Origin: AG2 sp036493735
GTDB taxonomy: Bacteria; Gemmatimonadota; Gemmatimonadetes; Gemmatimonadales; Gemmatimonadaceae
Reading direction: 5' to 3'
DNA length: 64,000 bases
NCBI GenBank assembly: GCA_036493735.1
Contig: DASXPH010000144.1
Location: forward strand, 1 to 64,000
In this document: positions 21,925 through 30,858 of the stretch, piece after piece
How positions within the stretch are numbered: position 1 is the first letter of the stretch
How the letters are laid out: each line of letters opens with the position of its first letter
Position numbers and translations under genes: made by a program
The notes under the pieces: generated by a model
What the model was told of the DNA's origin: nothing
The model's input: the letters and a program-made list of their open reading frames with translations, nothing else
The model's database searches: none

Positions 21925-22835
21925 TGCCCGCGGTCGCGCTGCTCGCCCTCGGGCAACAGCTCGAGTTGCGGCGTGCGTTGTTGGATGACGCACGCGGCGG
22001 ATTCGTACAGCCACTCCAGCGCCGGCAGGATCTGCATGTCGCCCGAGGTCGCCGACCGGGCGAGCGACAGCGCGATGTAGACGCGCTGGGTGACGTCGTT
22101 AGGCGCGCCGTGGAGCCGGTAGAGCAGCAGCTCCGTGGCGGCCTCGGTGAGATGGAACAGCGCGAAGAGGTAGAAGCGCATTCGCATCTCTTCCGACTCG
22201 TCGAAGCTCGCGAGCAGCTCGCGCTCGCGCGCGTTGCGCTCTTCGCGAATCGTGGCGACGATCTCCATCGCGCGCTCCAGCCCAGAAGGACCAGGGCCGG
22301 CCAGGATCTCCGTCCACAGCTCCACGTTTCGCCGCAGCAGCAGGAGGTCCCACCGGAGGTCGCGATCGTCGCCGGGGAAGAGTCGACGGCGATGGACGCC
22401 GAGCCATGCACGAAATGCTTCGGCCTGGCCGGCGACGTGCGCGAGCGCGGTGAGCAGCAGCACCCGATAGAGCGCGCCCACCTCATCGTCGAAGTCGACC
22501 GGAGCGGCGGCCAGCAGTGTAAATGCCCGCGCCGAGCCGGCGCGGAGCAGGGCCCGGCGGTCGGCGAGCTCGTTAGGCTTGGTGAGCGCGAATGGGCTGC
22601 CGAGGCCTTCGAGCTCGAGCCGTTCGCGGGCCGCGATGTCGAACGCGCTCGCCAGCGCGAGGAGATCCTCGGTCGGCGGTGCCGCGCGAGGGGGCGCCGT
22701 GCCGGCGCGCAGGGTGCGCAGCGTATCCTCGCCGAAGGCAATGAGCGCCGCTCGCTGCCCGGCGCTGAACGTGGAGACAGCCCAGTGTTCTTCGAGCGCG
22801 ACCAGGTGGTCGTTCGCGGACGCCGTGGTTGTCAT
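21921..22835 (-). CDS. Hypothetical helical protein
   Basis: A 304-residue protein from ATG 22835 (MTTTASANDHLVALEEHWAV). The frame is open to 22931 but the added residues look like untranslated leader. It is almost entirely helical, rich in Leu, Ala, Glu and Arg, with no signal peptide. Segments such as LLLLRRNVELWTEIL and FYLFALFHLTEAATELLLYR suggest a helical repeat fold. It contains two copies of the CGTTAGGC octamer (22097, 22571). I do not recognise a family. Confidence 0.55.
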   Translation of the reverse strand: MTTTASANDHLVALEEHWAVSTFSAGQRAALIAFGEDTLRTLRAGTAPPRAAPPTEDLLALASAFDIAARERLELEGLGSPFALTKPNELADRRALLRAGSARAFTLLAAAPVDFDDEVGALYRVLLLTALAHVAGQAEAFRAWLGVHRRRLFPGDDRDLRWDLLLLRRNVELWTEILAGPGPSGLERAMEIVATIREERNARERELLASFDESEEMRMRFYLFALFHLTEAATELLLYRLHGAPNDVTQRVYIALSLARSATSGDMQILPALEWLYESAACVIQQRTPQLELLPEGEQRDRGH

Positions 22836-23022
22836 GCTGGGCGTGATGGGCGCTTCCGGTCGAAGGTGCACTTCTATAGTTGGTCGCGGTTCGCCACCGA
22901 ACTTGATGCCACACGAACCGCGACCTCGCAAGACCTGATTTCGCAGAGACTAAGACGCACGAGTCACGGCATGGTCACGGCGCCCTCCGCGGCCGTCCTG
23001 GCCGGCCTTATGGAATATCGCC

Positions 23023-23526
23023 ATGGGATTTGAACCGAACGCTCGACGACGGCTTCGGTTGGTCGCGGCTGCGGCCAGGGATCCTGTGCTCGCTCATGAA
23101 CTGGTTGGCGCTCTCGAGGAAGAAACGATGTCGCAGGTACCGAGCGTGGACCTCGCGCGCGCGATTGCGCGCTGCCCTCACTGCCGCTCTTCGCACGCTA
23201 GCACGAGTAGTCGTGAGGGGCTTTGTGAGGTCCACCGCGCACGCTGGAATCTGGAGGCGTGCACGAATGGCGTTGCCGATCGAGAGGTCACGGCGGAGCC
23301 GCAACTGGAGTCGCTCCTCCGGCGAGCCCTCACCAGCGAGGAGGGAGGTACTCAGTTCCTCGCTGCTTATGAGCGGCAGGCCCGGGCCCTGGAAGCGGTG
23401 TGGGAGGCGCACAGCCGTGGCGCCGTGCAGCTGCCCCAGGCCGTGGCGGACAAGGTAGAGCAGGCGCGCACGACGCCGCCCCGCTTCCTTCGAGGGGGAG
23501 CGCTGGATACCGTCCGCGCTCGGTAG
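23023..23526 (+). CDS. Hypothetical protein with a possible zinc knuckle
   Basis: A 167-residue frame; ATG 23128 (MSQVPSVDLARA) is an alternative start. It contains CPHC and, 16 residues later, CEVH, spaced like a small treble-clef or zinc-ribbon site, followed by a helical C-terminal half (QFLAAYERQARALEAVWEAH). No signal peptide. Function unknown. It ends just before a large inverted heptad array. Confidence is limited because there is no strong ribosome site. Confidence 0.45.
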   Translation: MGFEPNARRRLRLVAAAARDPVLAHELVGALEEETMSQVPSVDLARAIARCPHCRSSHASTSSREGLCEVHRARWNLEACTNGVADREVTAEPQLESLLRRALTSEEGGTQFLAAYERQARALEAVWEAHSRGAVQLPQAVADKVEQARTTPPRFLRGGALDTVRAR

Positions 23527-23534
23527 TCTGAAGC

Positions 23535-23660
23535 TAGTGGCTGGTTGTTGGTGGCTGGTGAATAGTGATTGCGGTGAGCTTTGCTCACCGCTTGTCCGGA
23601 TTCACCAACCACTCGGCACGAGACCACTAGGCACCAGCCACTACTCACCAGTCACCACCT
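23535..23660. repeat. Inverted pair of period-7 arrays with central hairpin
   Basis: The left arm starts TAGTGGCTGG (23535-23544) and the right arm contains its exact complement CCAGCCACTA (23634-23643). In the left arm TGG or TAG recurs every 7 bases; in the right arm CAC recurs mostly every 7. Between them GCGGTGAGC (23571-23579) and GCTCACCGC (23583-23591) form a perfect 9-bp hairpin with a TTT loop. It fills the gap between the CPHC gene and the YVTN gene and may act as a terminator. Confidence 0.75.
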
Positions 23661-23663
23661 CAC

Positions 23664-24632
23664 ATGTCCCAACGCGCGCTGTCCCTCGCTGTAATCCTGC
23701 TTCTGCCTTGCGCCCAGAGCTTGGCGCAGCAGCCGCCCCAGCCAAGCCGGATCGTCGCCAGCGACGAGCCCGGCGATCGCCTCGTTCTACTCGATCTGGC
23801 CAGTGGGCGCGTGGTCGCCACCGTGCCCGTGGGGGGCCGACCACGCGGGATGGCGCTCTCGCCGGACGGGCGGCGGGTCTTCGTCGCCCTCGGCAAGGAT
23901 GACGCGGTTGGCGTCGTCGACCTCCAGTCGCAACACGTAGTCCGCCGGCTCGAGGTGGGGAAGGACCCGGAACAGGTCGCAATCAATCCCGATGCCACCA
24001 CCGCCTACGTCTCCAACGAGGAGATCGCGATGGCGACCGCCGTGGATGTCACGTCGCGGCATCAACGCTTCACGAGCGCGGTGGGGAAAGAGCCGGAAGG
24101 CGTCGCGGTGTCGCCCGACGGCCGGAAGGTCTATGTGACGGGTGAATCCGACTCGAGCGTCACGGTGCTCGACGCGGCCACCGGACGACGCCTAACGGCT
24201 TTCACGGTGGGCGCGCGGCCGCGCTTCGTGGTCTTCACGCGCGATGGCGCGCGCGCCTATGTCAGTGCGGAAAACGGCGGGACAGTAACCGAAGTCGATG
24301 CGCGCGCGGACTCGGTACGCACGGCCATCGTCATCGGCGACCGCACGACGCGACCGACTGGAATGGCGCTCTCACCCGATGAGAAAACGCTCTACCTCGC
24401 GAATGGCCGCGCGAACGAGGTGGCGATCATCGACCTCGCGACGCATGCGGTGACGGCAACGATCCCGGTTGGCGAGCGCCCATGGGGCGTGGCGCTCAGT
24501 CCCGACGGCCGGACGTTGTACACTGCCAACGGCCGCTCCGGCTCGATCTCGGTGATCGACGTCGGCTCTCGTCGCGTGACGTCGACCTTTACTGTAGGGG
24601 GCCGCCCCTACACCGTATTGCTCGTGCCCTGA
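23664..24632 (+). CDS. Secreted YVTN-type beta-propeller
   Basis: A 322-residue exported protein. The signal peptide ends near AQSLAQQ. The remainder is a seven-bladed propeller of about 40-residue repeats: P-x-G-M/V-A-L/V-S-P-D-G-R is repeated (GMALSPDGRRVFVA, GVAVSPDGRKVYV, GMALSPDEKTLYLAN, GVALSPDGRTLYTAN) with VVDL/VIDV strands. These YVTN proteins are usually periplasmic or surface scaffolds; no catalytic site is evident. It is 35 bases upstream of the antiporter gene on the same strand. Confidence 0.85.
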   Translation: MSQRALSLAVILLLPCAQSLAQQPPQPSRIVASDEPGDRLVLLDLASGRVVATVPVGGRPRGMALSPDGRRVFVALGKDDAVGVVDLQSQHVVRRLEVGKDPEQVAINPDATTAYVSNEEIAMATAVDVTSRHQRFTSAVGKEPEGVAVSPDGRKVYVTGESDSSVTVLDAATGRRLTAFTVGARPRFVVFTRDGARAYVSAENGGTVTEVDARADSVRTAIVIGDRTTRPTGMALSPDEKTLYLANGRANEVAIIDLATHAVTATIPVGERPWGVALSPDGRTLYTANGRSGSISVIDVGSRRVTSTFTVGGRPYTVLLVP

Positions 24633-24667
24633 CGCCGAGTACCGAGTCCGACTCCCGAACTCACGAA

Positions 24668-25753
24668 ATGATCTGGCGGGCCCTGCTCGTGCTCGTGCCC
24701 ATATCGCTCGTGCTCGCCGCCATCGAGGCGGTGCCGCGGGCGCTCGTTTTCGTCGCCGCGATTCTGGCCATCGTGCCGCTCGCGGAGTGGGTTCGCCGCT
24801 CGACCGAACACATCGCGGCGCGACTGGGCAGCGCCATTGGTGGACTGCTCAACGTGTCGTTCGGCAATGCGCCGGAGCTGATTCTCGCGCTGTTTGTTCT
24901 CTACGGCGGCCACACGGAGGTGGTCAAGGCGCAGATCACCGGTTCACTCATCGGCAACAGCCTGCTCGGTCTGGGTCTCGCCACCGTCGCCGGGAGCTTC
25001 GGCCGGGATCGGCAGCACTTCAGTCGTGAGCGCGCGGGTCATCTTTCGAGTTTGCTCATCCTCGTGACCATTGCGATTCTGTTACCGGCGCTCTTCGACT
25101 ACACCGAGCGCGGCGTTCTGCGTCACCCGAACACCAGTGTGCTCGACGAGCATCTGAGCCTCGGTGTAGCCGTCGTCCTGATCCTCGTCTACATCGGCAA
25201 TCTCACCTACACGCTGGTCACGCATCGCGACGTCTTTGCCCAGACGCCGGTATACTCCGAGGAATCGGATCCGAAGGTCGAAACTCCGTGGCCCGTCAGC
25301 CGCGCCCTGCTCGTCCTCGCGGGTGCAACGGTTCTCACCGCGGTCGAGGCCGAGTTAGTCTCGAGCACGGTCGAGCCCACGGCGAACAAACTCGGCCTCA
25401 CGCCTTTTTTCCTCGGCGTCATCGTGCTGGCGATCGTCGGCAACGCGGCGGAATACATCTCCGCGGTGTACTTCGCCCGACGCGGTCGCATGGGGCTCGT
25501 CATGAGTATCACGGTCGGCTCGACCATTCAGGTCGCGATGCTCGTCGCGCCGTTGCTGGTGATCATCTCCTATTTACTCGGTCGACCGATGGATCTCGTC
25601 TTCGAGAATCCGATCGAGCTGATCGCGATTGCCGGCTCTGCGTTCATCGTCAATTCCATTGCCCAGGATGGCGAGACGACATGGTTCGAGGGCGTGATGC
25701 TACTCGCCGTATATCTCCTGTTTGCGCTGGCCTTCTTTCTCGTGACGGGCTAG
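24668..25753 (+). CDS. cax: Calcium/proton antiporter, CAX family
   Basis: A 361-residue inner-membrane protein with about 11 membrane segments and two copies of the cation-binding repeat: GGLLNVSFGNAPELILALF (about residues 58-76) and VIVLAIVGNAAEYISAVY (about 255-272). The acidic residues in GNAPE and GNAAE are the family's ion-binding sites. It exports Ca2+ in exchange for H+. ATG 24668 is chosen because the earlier in-frame codons lie inside the propeller gene. The acidic loop between repeats is short. A GNAT gene follows 11 bases after the stop. Confidence 0.93.
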   Translation: MIWRALLVLVPISLVLAAIEAVPRALVFVAAILAIVPLAEWVRRSTEHIAARLGSAIGGLLNVSFGNAPELILALFVLYGGHTEVVKAQITGSLIGNSLLGLGLATVAGSFGRDRQHFSRERAGHLSSLLILVTIAILLPALFDYTERGVLRHPNTSVLDEHLSLGVAVVLILVYIGNLTYTLVTHRDVFAQTPVYSEESDPKVETPWPVSRALLVLAGATVLTAVEAELVSSTVEPTANKLGLTPFFLGVIVLAIVGNAAEYISAVYFARRGRMGLVMSITVGSTIQVAMLVAPLLVIISYLLGRPMDLVFENPIELIAIAGSAFIVNSIAQDGETTWFEGVMLLAVYLLFALAFFLVTG

Positions 25754-25764
25754 TGTTGCGTTCG

Positions 25765-26292
25765 ATGATGCGTGTCGCCACGCCCGCCGACGCCGCGCGA
25801 CTGGCCTCCGCGGCCGGGGCCTTCTTTCTCGACACCTTTGGCCAAGCCAATAGCGCCGAGGACATGGAGGCCTATCTCACCGACTCGCTCTCCGAAGAGC
25901 AGGTGAGTGCTGAACTTTCCGCGCCTGACTCGCGCGTCTGGCTGGCGATGGGCGCCAAGGGCGAGATTGCCGGCTATGTGCACGTGAGGCAGAACGCACC
26001 CGCCGACGGCGCGCTGGCGTCGGAAGGTCGTGCCGTAGAGATTGCCCGCTTGTACGCCGATCGCCGCTGTCACGGCCAGGGGCTCGGAGCCGCGCTCATG
26101 GAGAAGGGCATCGAGACCGCGCTCGACTGGCATGCCGATGTGCTCTGGCTCGGGGTGTGGGAGCGGAACGCGCGCGCCATTGCATTTTACCGGAAGCAGG
26201 GCTTCGAGGTCGTTGGCGAGCAGGAATTCATGCTTGGCACCGATCGACAGCGAGACCTCGTGATGGCGCGCCGCCTAACGGGTGAACGGTGA
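25765..26292 (+). CDS. GNAT family N-acetyltransferase
   Basis: A 175-residue single-domain acetyltransferase (start ATG 25765; the next ATG codon is also usable). The acetyl-CoA loop is RRCHGQGLGAALME (motif A, Q/RxxGxG/A), preceded by EIARLYADR and followed by LWLGVWERNARAIAFYRKQGF, a classic motif B. The acceptor is unknown. It is close behind the antiporter gene and overlaps or abuts the tag gene (its TGA lies at 26290-26292), so the three genes are probably one transcript. Confidence 0.9.
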   Translation: MMRVATPADAARLASAAGAFFLDTFGQANSAEDMEAYLTDSLSEEQVSAELSAPDSRVWLAMGAKGEIAGYVHVRQNAPADGALASEGRAVEIARLYADRRCHGQGLGAALMEKGIETALDWHADVLWLGVWERNARAIAFYRKQGFEVVGEQEFMLGTDRQRDLVMARRLTGER

Positions 26293-26294
26293 CG

Positions 26295-26897
26295 ATGCAA
26301 CGCTGCGCGTGGCCGCGAACGGAGCTCGATATCGAGTATCACGACCGCGAATGGGGCGTCCCGGAGCATGACGATCGCGCGCTCTTCGAGCTCCTCACCC
26401 TCGAGGGAGCGCAGGCCGGCCTCAGCTGGTCCACAATCCTGAAGAAGCGCACGGCCTACCGCGAAGCCTTCACCAATTTCGACGTCGCGCGCGTCGCCCG
26501 TTTCACGCCAGCGCGTGTTGCAAAGCTGCTCATGAACCCTGGCATCGTCCGGAACCGACTCAAAATCGAAAGTACGATCTCGAACGCGCGGGCATTCCTG
26601 AAGGTGGCGGAGCAGGAAGGCTCCTTCGACGCGTACATCTGGCGCTTCGTCGGCGGCAAGCCGCTTCAGCCGCGACGTCTCGCGCACCGGGACATCCCCG
26701 CGACGACCGACCAGTCTGACGAGATGAGCGCCGATCTCCGGAGGCGAGGCTTCCGCTTCGTGGGATCGACGATTTGCTACGCCTTCATGCAGGCGTCGGG
26801 AATGGTCAACGACCACACCACCGATTGCTTCCGGTACCCGGAGCTCTCGGGCGAAAGTTCCGAGAGGTCGCCTCGTCGACGGCGGACACGGGCATAG
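26295..26897 (+). CDS. tag: DNA-3-methyladenine glycosylase I
   Basis: A 200-residue Tag protein that removes 3-methyladenine from alkylated DNA. It opens with MQRCAW as in family members, then EYHDREWGVP, LEGAQAGLSWSTILKKR, the helix-hairpin-helix NPGIVRNRLKI and the C-terminal MVNDHTTDCF. The Cys near residue 4, the His of EYHD, and the His and Cys of HTTDC are the expected zinc ligands. A GTG at 26289 is in frame and overlaps the GNAT stop. The tail after residue 185 is basic and probably unstructured. Confidence 0.95.
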   Translation: MQRCAWPRTELDIEYHDREWGVPEHDDRALFELLTLEGAQAGLSWSTILKKRTAYREAFTNFDVARVARFTPARVAKLLMNPGIVRNRLKIESTISNARAFLKVAEQEGSFDAYIWRFVGGKPLQPRRLAHRDIPATTDQSDEMSADLRRRGFRFVGSTICYAFMQASGMVNDHTTDCFRYPELSGESSERSPRRRRTRA

Positions 26898-27034
26898 AGC
26901 GGGCGCGAAGGCACTGGCAGAGTCAGCGAGAAATCGAGAAGTTGAATACAGCCGCCGCGACCACACGGACGAGGCGCAGTCGATGGCGAGCAGTTTCCGC
27001 TACGACGCGACGCGGCCGGCCACCGAGACTCGAC

Positions 27035-28249
27035 ATGCGCATCACGAACTCCACGCCCACGATTTCGTCGCCGGCGGGCCCGACGCGTCGCCTCACCGCG
27101 TTGCCGCCGTACGTTTTTGCGTGGCTGGACGATCTGAAAGCCGCCGCGCGGGTACGCGGCGCGCAGCTCATCGATCTTGGCATCGGCAACCCGGATCAGC
27201 CGACGCCAACGGAGATCGTCGAGCAGATCGCGCGTGCCTACGCCAACCCGCGTACTCATGGGTATCCACCCTTTCGCGGTACGCCGGCGTATCTCCAGGC
27301 TGTAGCCACCCACATGAAGCGCCGCTTCGGCGTGACGATCGACCCCGCGCACGAGGCGCTCTGCGTCAGCGGCGGAAAGGAAGGAATTGCCCATCTCGTC
27401 ATGGCCTTCTCGGACGAGGAAAGCGTCGCCCTGGTGCCGGACATTCACTATCCGGTACATGGTCGCGCCGCTCCGCTGGTTGGCGGGCGGGTTCATCTTC
27501 TCCCGATTCGTCCCGAAACGGATTACCTGCCAGACCTCGATGCCATCCCGGAATCGGTCGCGCGCCAGTCGCGACTGTTGATGCTCAACTACCCTCACAA
27601 CCCGACCGGCGCGATCGCTCCGTTGTCCTTCTTCGAGAAGGCCGTCGCGTTCTGCAGACGTTTCGACATCGTGCTCGTTTCCGACCTGGCCTACAGCGAG
27701 ATCACTTTCGATGGATACGTCGCGCCGAGCGTGCTCGAGATCTCCGGCGCGTCCGACGTCGCGATCGAGTTTCACTCGCTGTCGAAGAGCTTCAACATGG
27801 CGGGATCGCGGATCGGATTCGCGGTCGGCAACAGCGATATCATCGAAGCGTTGTACGCTGTGCGCACGAACATGGGCTACGGCACGCCCGCGGCGATTCA
27901 GGCGGGGGCCGCGTTCGCGCTGGAGCACCTGTCGGAGTTCGCTCCTCCCGTCGCCGCTCGCTACCAGGAGCGTCGCAACTACGTCGTCGCAGGATTTCGC
28001 TCCCTCGGTTGGGATGTCACGCCGTCGGCAGCGACGATGTTCGTCTGGCTCGCGGTGCCGGCCGGCTTCGATTCGCAAGGCTGGGTGCAGCACCTGATAG
28101 ATCGGGCCGGCGTCGTCGTCACCCCCGGCAATGCGTTCGGGCCGGGCGGCGAGGGCTTCTTTCGTCTCTCGCTGGTCGCCGAGCCTAACGAGATGCACGA
28201 AGCATTCGCGCGATTGCGTGCCGCCGGCGTGCGTTTCGCCCGCTCCTGA
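27035..28249 (+). CDS. Class I/II PLP aminotransferase, DapL/AlaC-like
   Basis: A 404-residue fold-type I aminotransferase from ATG 27035 (upstream codons in the same frame overlap tag). Conserved elements are DLGIGNPDQPTP near 48, VSGGKEGIAHL near 111, NYPHNPTGA at 185-193, the DLAYSEITFDG loop and the PLP lysine K251 in SLSKSFNMAGSRIGF. The pattern is closest to LL-diaminopimelate aminotransferase / AlaC-type alanine transaminases; I cannot separate these from sequence alone. About 137 bases separate it from tag. Confidence 0.9.
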   Translation: MRITNSTPTISSPAGPTRRLTALPPYVFAWLDDLKAAARVRGAQLIDLGIGNPDQPTPTEIVEQIARAYANPRTHGYPPFRGTPAYLQAVATHMKRRFGVTIDPAHEALCVSGGKEGIAHLVMAFSDEESVALVPDIHYPVHGRAAPLVGGRVHLLPIRPETDYLPDLDAIPESVARQSRLLMLNYPHNPTGAIAPLSFFEKAVAFCRRFDIVLVSDLAYSEITFDGYVAPSVLEISGASDVAIEFHSLSKSFNMAGSRIGFAVGNSDIIEALYAVRTNMGYGTPAAIQAGAAFALEHLSEFAPPVAARYQERRNYVVAGFRSLGWDVTPSAATMFVWLAVPAGFDSQGWVQHLIDRAGVVVTPGNAFGPGGEGFFRLSLVAEPNEMHEAFARLRAAGVRFARS

Positions 28250-28272
28250 CCTGGTTCCCTCGGTTCTCTGCG

Positions 28273-29478
28273 ATGAAGCTCACCGAGACGCTCATGCGCC
28301 GCGCCGAAGAGGCGCTCACCTTCGATCCCCTCGAAGAGCGGCGGGGGCTGCTCGACCGAACCGCGGTTGCCGTCGCGGACCCGGACACCCTGCGCCGCCG
28401 CATCGCTCAGGCGTTAGGCGAAGGATCGGATGCGGCGCAGCTCGCCGTCGACCGCCTGGTGACCGGCAGCGATCAGTTGAATGTGAACTATCTCGAACGC
28501 GGTATGATCGCCGCCGATGCCGTCGGGCGGATCGAGGTCCGGGATGGTGACAGCGCCGTCGTCGGCAACGCCACGGGATTCATGATCTCGCCACGGCTGC
28601 TGGTGACGAACCATCACGTCCTGCCGACGGCCGACGACGCGGCGCAGAGCTGGGTTCACTTTCGCTCCGAGTTCGACGCTCTCGGCCGCCCGGTCGAGCC
28701 CTGTGTCTTCGCGCTCGAGCCGTCCACGTTCTTCTATACCGATCGCGATCTCGACGTGTCGGTAGTCGCCGTGGCCGAGGAGACGCCCGATCGACGTCAG
28801 CGTGTTTCGCATTTCGGCTGGCTGCGCCTCTCCGCGAGCGGCGACACGATCGTGCCGGGCGAATGGATCACGATCGTGCATCATCCGTCCGGAAGGCCGA
28901 AGCACGTCGCCATTCGTCAGAACTTGCTCATCAAGACGGGCGACGCTCATCTCTGGTACGCGACAGAGACGGCTGCCGGCTCGTCGGGGGCGCCGCTCTT
29001 CAACGATTCGTGGCAGGTTGTCGGCGTGCATGGTGTTGGCGCGCCGGCGCGCGACCGTGCCGGTCAGGTGCTGACGGTCGACGGCGCGCCCTGGACCGAT
29101 GGCGGTGACGAGTCACGCATCGTCTGGCGCGCGGGCGCCGGCACCCGGACCTGCGCCTTGATGCATTGCCTCGCCGTCACGAATGGCGAGCATCCGCTCA
29201 TCAGCGAGCTGCTGGCCCAGTCGGAGGTGGACGCGAGCGAGTCCATCGTCGTGCCGCTCGGTGCGGGCGGCGATGCCACGGTCGACGCGAGCCAGCCAGC
29301 GATCGGGCCGGTGCTACATGCCGCCCGGATGGCTCTGTCGGTCGATGGAAATGGCCGTGCCGGTCACGAAGGCAACGGTGGCAGCGAATCGGTGACGGTC
29401 ACGGTGCCGCTGCGCATCACCGTTAGGCAGAGTAACGGTGCCGGCCGCGAGCCGGCGCTTGGCGTCAATCTCAGCTGA
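28273..29478 (+). CDS. Intracellular trypsin-like serine protease
   Basis: A 401-residue protein without signal peptide. An N-terminal helical segment of about 90 residues (including NVNYLERGMIAADAVGRIEV) precedes a trypsin/V8-like domain with the triad H115 (VTNHHVL), D161 (DLDVSVVAV) and S238 (AAGSSGAP). The C-terminal 100 residues are Gly/Val-rich and unassigned. Similar N-terminal segments with trypsin domains occur in predicted conflict or signalling proteins, often fused to an endonuclease; none is fused here. It starts 23 bases after the aminotransferase gene. Confidence 0.85.
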   Translation: MKLTETLMRRAEEALTFDPLEERRGLLDRTAVAVADPDTLRRRIAQALGEGSDAAQLAVDRLVTGSDQLNVNYLERGMIAADAVGRIEVRDGDSAVVGNATGFMISPRLLVTNHHVLPTADDAAQSWVHFRSEFDALGRPVEPCVFALEPSTFFYTDRDLDVSVVAVAEETPDRRQRVSHFGWLRLSASGDTIVPGEWITIVHHPSGRPKHVAIRQNLLIKTGDAHLWYATETAAGSSGAPLFNDSWQVVGVHGVGAPARDRAGQVLTVDGAPWTDGGDESRIVWRAGAGTRTCALMHCLAVTNGEHPLISELLAQSEVDASESIVVPLGAGGDATVDASQPAIGPVLHAARMALSVDGNGRAGHEGNGGSESVTVTVPLRITVRQSNGAGREPALGVNLS

Positions 29479-29496
29479 AACGCGCGCGAGCGCCAA

Positions 29497-30705
29497 CTAC
29501 TGATACTGGATGTAGAGCGGCTTCGGCACGAGGTGCAGCAGCTCGCGGGGCGTGATCAGCGACTCGCCGGACTTCGCGTCGTTATGAAAGAAGAGCTTGA
29601 ACCCGGTGTACTGCACGGGTGCCTTTACTTCGTAATCCCGGTATGAGTCGAACTTCAGCCAGGGTGGACCAAATCCATCCATGTCCATGACGATCTGAAC
29701 GCGCGGGTCGAGATGAATATCCTGGGGGTTGGGCACCATGCGCTGCGTGAAGCGGTGCACGACCAGCACCTTGGGCGGCAGGTGCTTGGCGGCAACGAGA
29801 TCGGAGAGCGTGCGCACCGCGTAGTTGACGTCGGAGGCCATCATCGTACCGATTTTAGTACTTGGCTTGAGTCCCTCTTTGTCATAGTGCATCGAGAACT
29901 CCGGGTCGAGTCCAAGGTGCACGTCCGGTCGTTCGAGGAACTTCAGTAGGCGCGGGACCTCGGCTTGCACGGTGCTGTGGCCAACCTGTATGTCGAGGAA
30001 GAGCAGGGCATGCTTGCGCTGCGCCCACGAGTACACGCGCTCGATGAGGGTATCTGGCATGCGCAGCCGATACATTCCGTCGCGTCCGGGCGCTCCCTGA
30101 GCCACCACGGCAATCAGGTGCAGCGCTGGCTGTACCGGGACAGACGGATCCGCGTCCTGCCATCGCCGCACTTCCTGATCGAGCCGCGCGAGCATGTCGT
30201 CCACCGGATACTCGCCGAGCACGCCCATTTTCTTCACGAGAGGATTGCCGTAGAACGCCACGACGCGGTGGTCGGGGAAGATGGCTCCCGGCAAAGGCTC
30301 CGGCCCCTTCACCGGCCACGCACCGCGTGACGACGCTCGCATGCCGGCACGAATCGCGGACGTGTACGAGACGCTGTCGTGGCTCGTGCGGTTCCTCAAC
30401 CGCGCCAGGGTGGTTGCATCGTTAGGCACCGATGCCGGTGTCACCGCGGTCGCGCCGGCCGCCGCCGTATCGCGCGCCGTGCTGTCGCGCCGAGCGAGGG
30501 CGCGCCGTGTCGTATCGCGCGCGGTGTCGCTCGCCGCTCGCGATCGCATCGTATCGATGCCTGCCGCTTGCTGCGGCGTGGACGCCGTGGAGACCGGCGG
30601 AGCACCCTTGCTGACGGACTCGGGTCCGCAGGCGGTGAAAATGAAGGATGTCGCAAGAGCGGCCGCGCACGCAGCCGCATTCCGTATTCGTATCTGAACC
30701 ATCAT
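29497..30705 (-). CDS. Lipoprotein with TIM-barrel-like domain
   Basis: A 402-residue protein starting at one of two adjacent ATG codons (30705/30702). The signal ends in FTAC, a lipobox. A low-complexity Arg/Asp/Thr linker follows, then a domain from about residue 130 with repeated strand-end motifs: VVAFYGNP, LHLIAVVAQG, LLFLDIQVGHS, VHLGLDPEFSM, VLVVHRFTQRMV and VIMDMDGFG. The pattern suggests a TIM barrel with acidic residues at strand ends, as in glycoside-hydrolase-like lipoproteins, but no activity can be assigned. Divergent from the tsdA-like gene. Confidence 0.8.
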   Translation of the reverse strand: MMVQIRIRNAAACAAALATSFIFTACGPESVSKGAPPVSTASTPQQAAGIDTMRSRAASDTARDTTRRALARRDSTARDTAAAGATAVTPASVPNDATTLARLRNRTSHDSVSYTSAIRAGMRASSRGAWPVKGPEPLPGAIFPDHRVVAFYGNPLVKKMGVLGEYPVDDMLARLDQEVRRWQDADPSVPVQPALHLIAVVAQGAPGRDGMYRLRMPDTLIERVYSWAQRKHALLFLDIQVGHSTVQAEVPRLLKFLERPDVHLGLDPEFSMHYDKEGLKPSTKIGTMMASDVNYAVRTLSDLVAAKHLPPKVLVVHRFTQRMVPNPQDIHLDPRVQIVMDMDGFGPPWLKFDSYRDYEVKAPVQYTGFKLFFHNDAKSGESLITPRELLHLVPKPLYIQYQ

Positions 30706-30858
30706 CTGGGGGAGATCTATGCGAAGCACCGAGAGCGAGACGCGCGCCACTCGGCGCGCCGCAACTTTCGGGTGGCTAAAACTTAATCGCGGTCGCTCCC
30801 TCACGAGTGGCATGCCGAGATCTCCATCGATAACTTCGTGGCGATCGCCGGAGGTGAC

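Noticed and set aside
26774..27034. Longer start for the aminotransferase
   Set aside because: The added residues overlap tag in another frame and are low complexity; ATG 27035 gives a normal family length.
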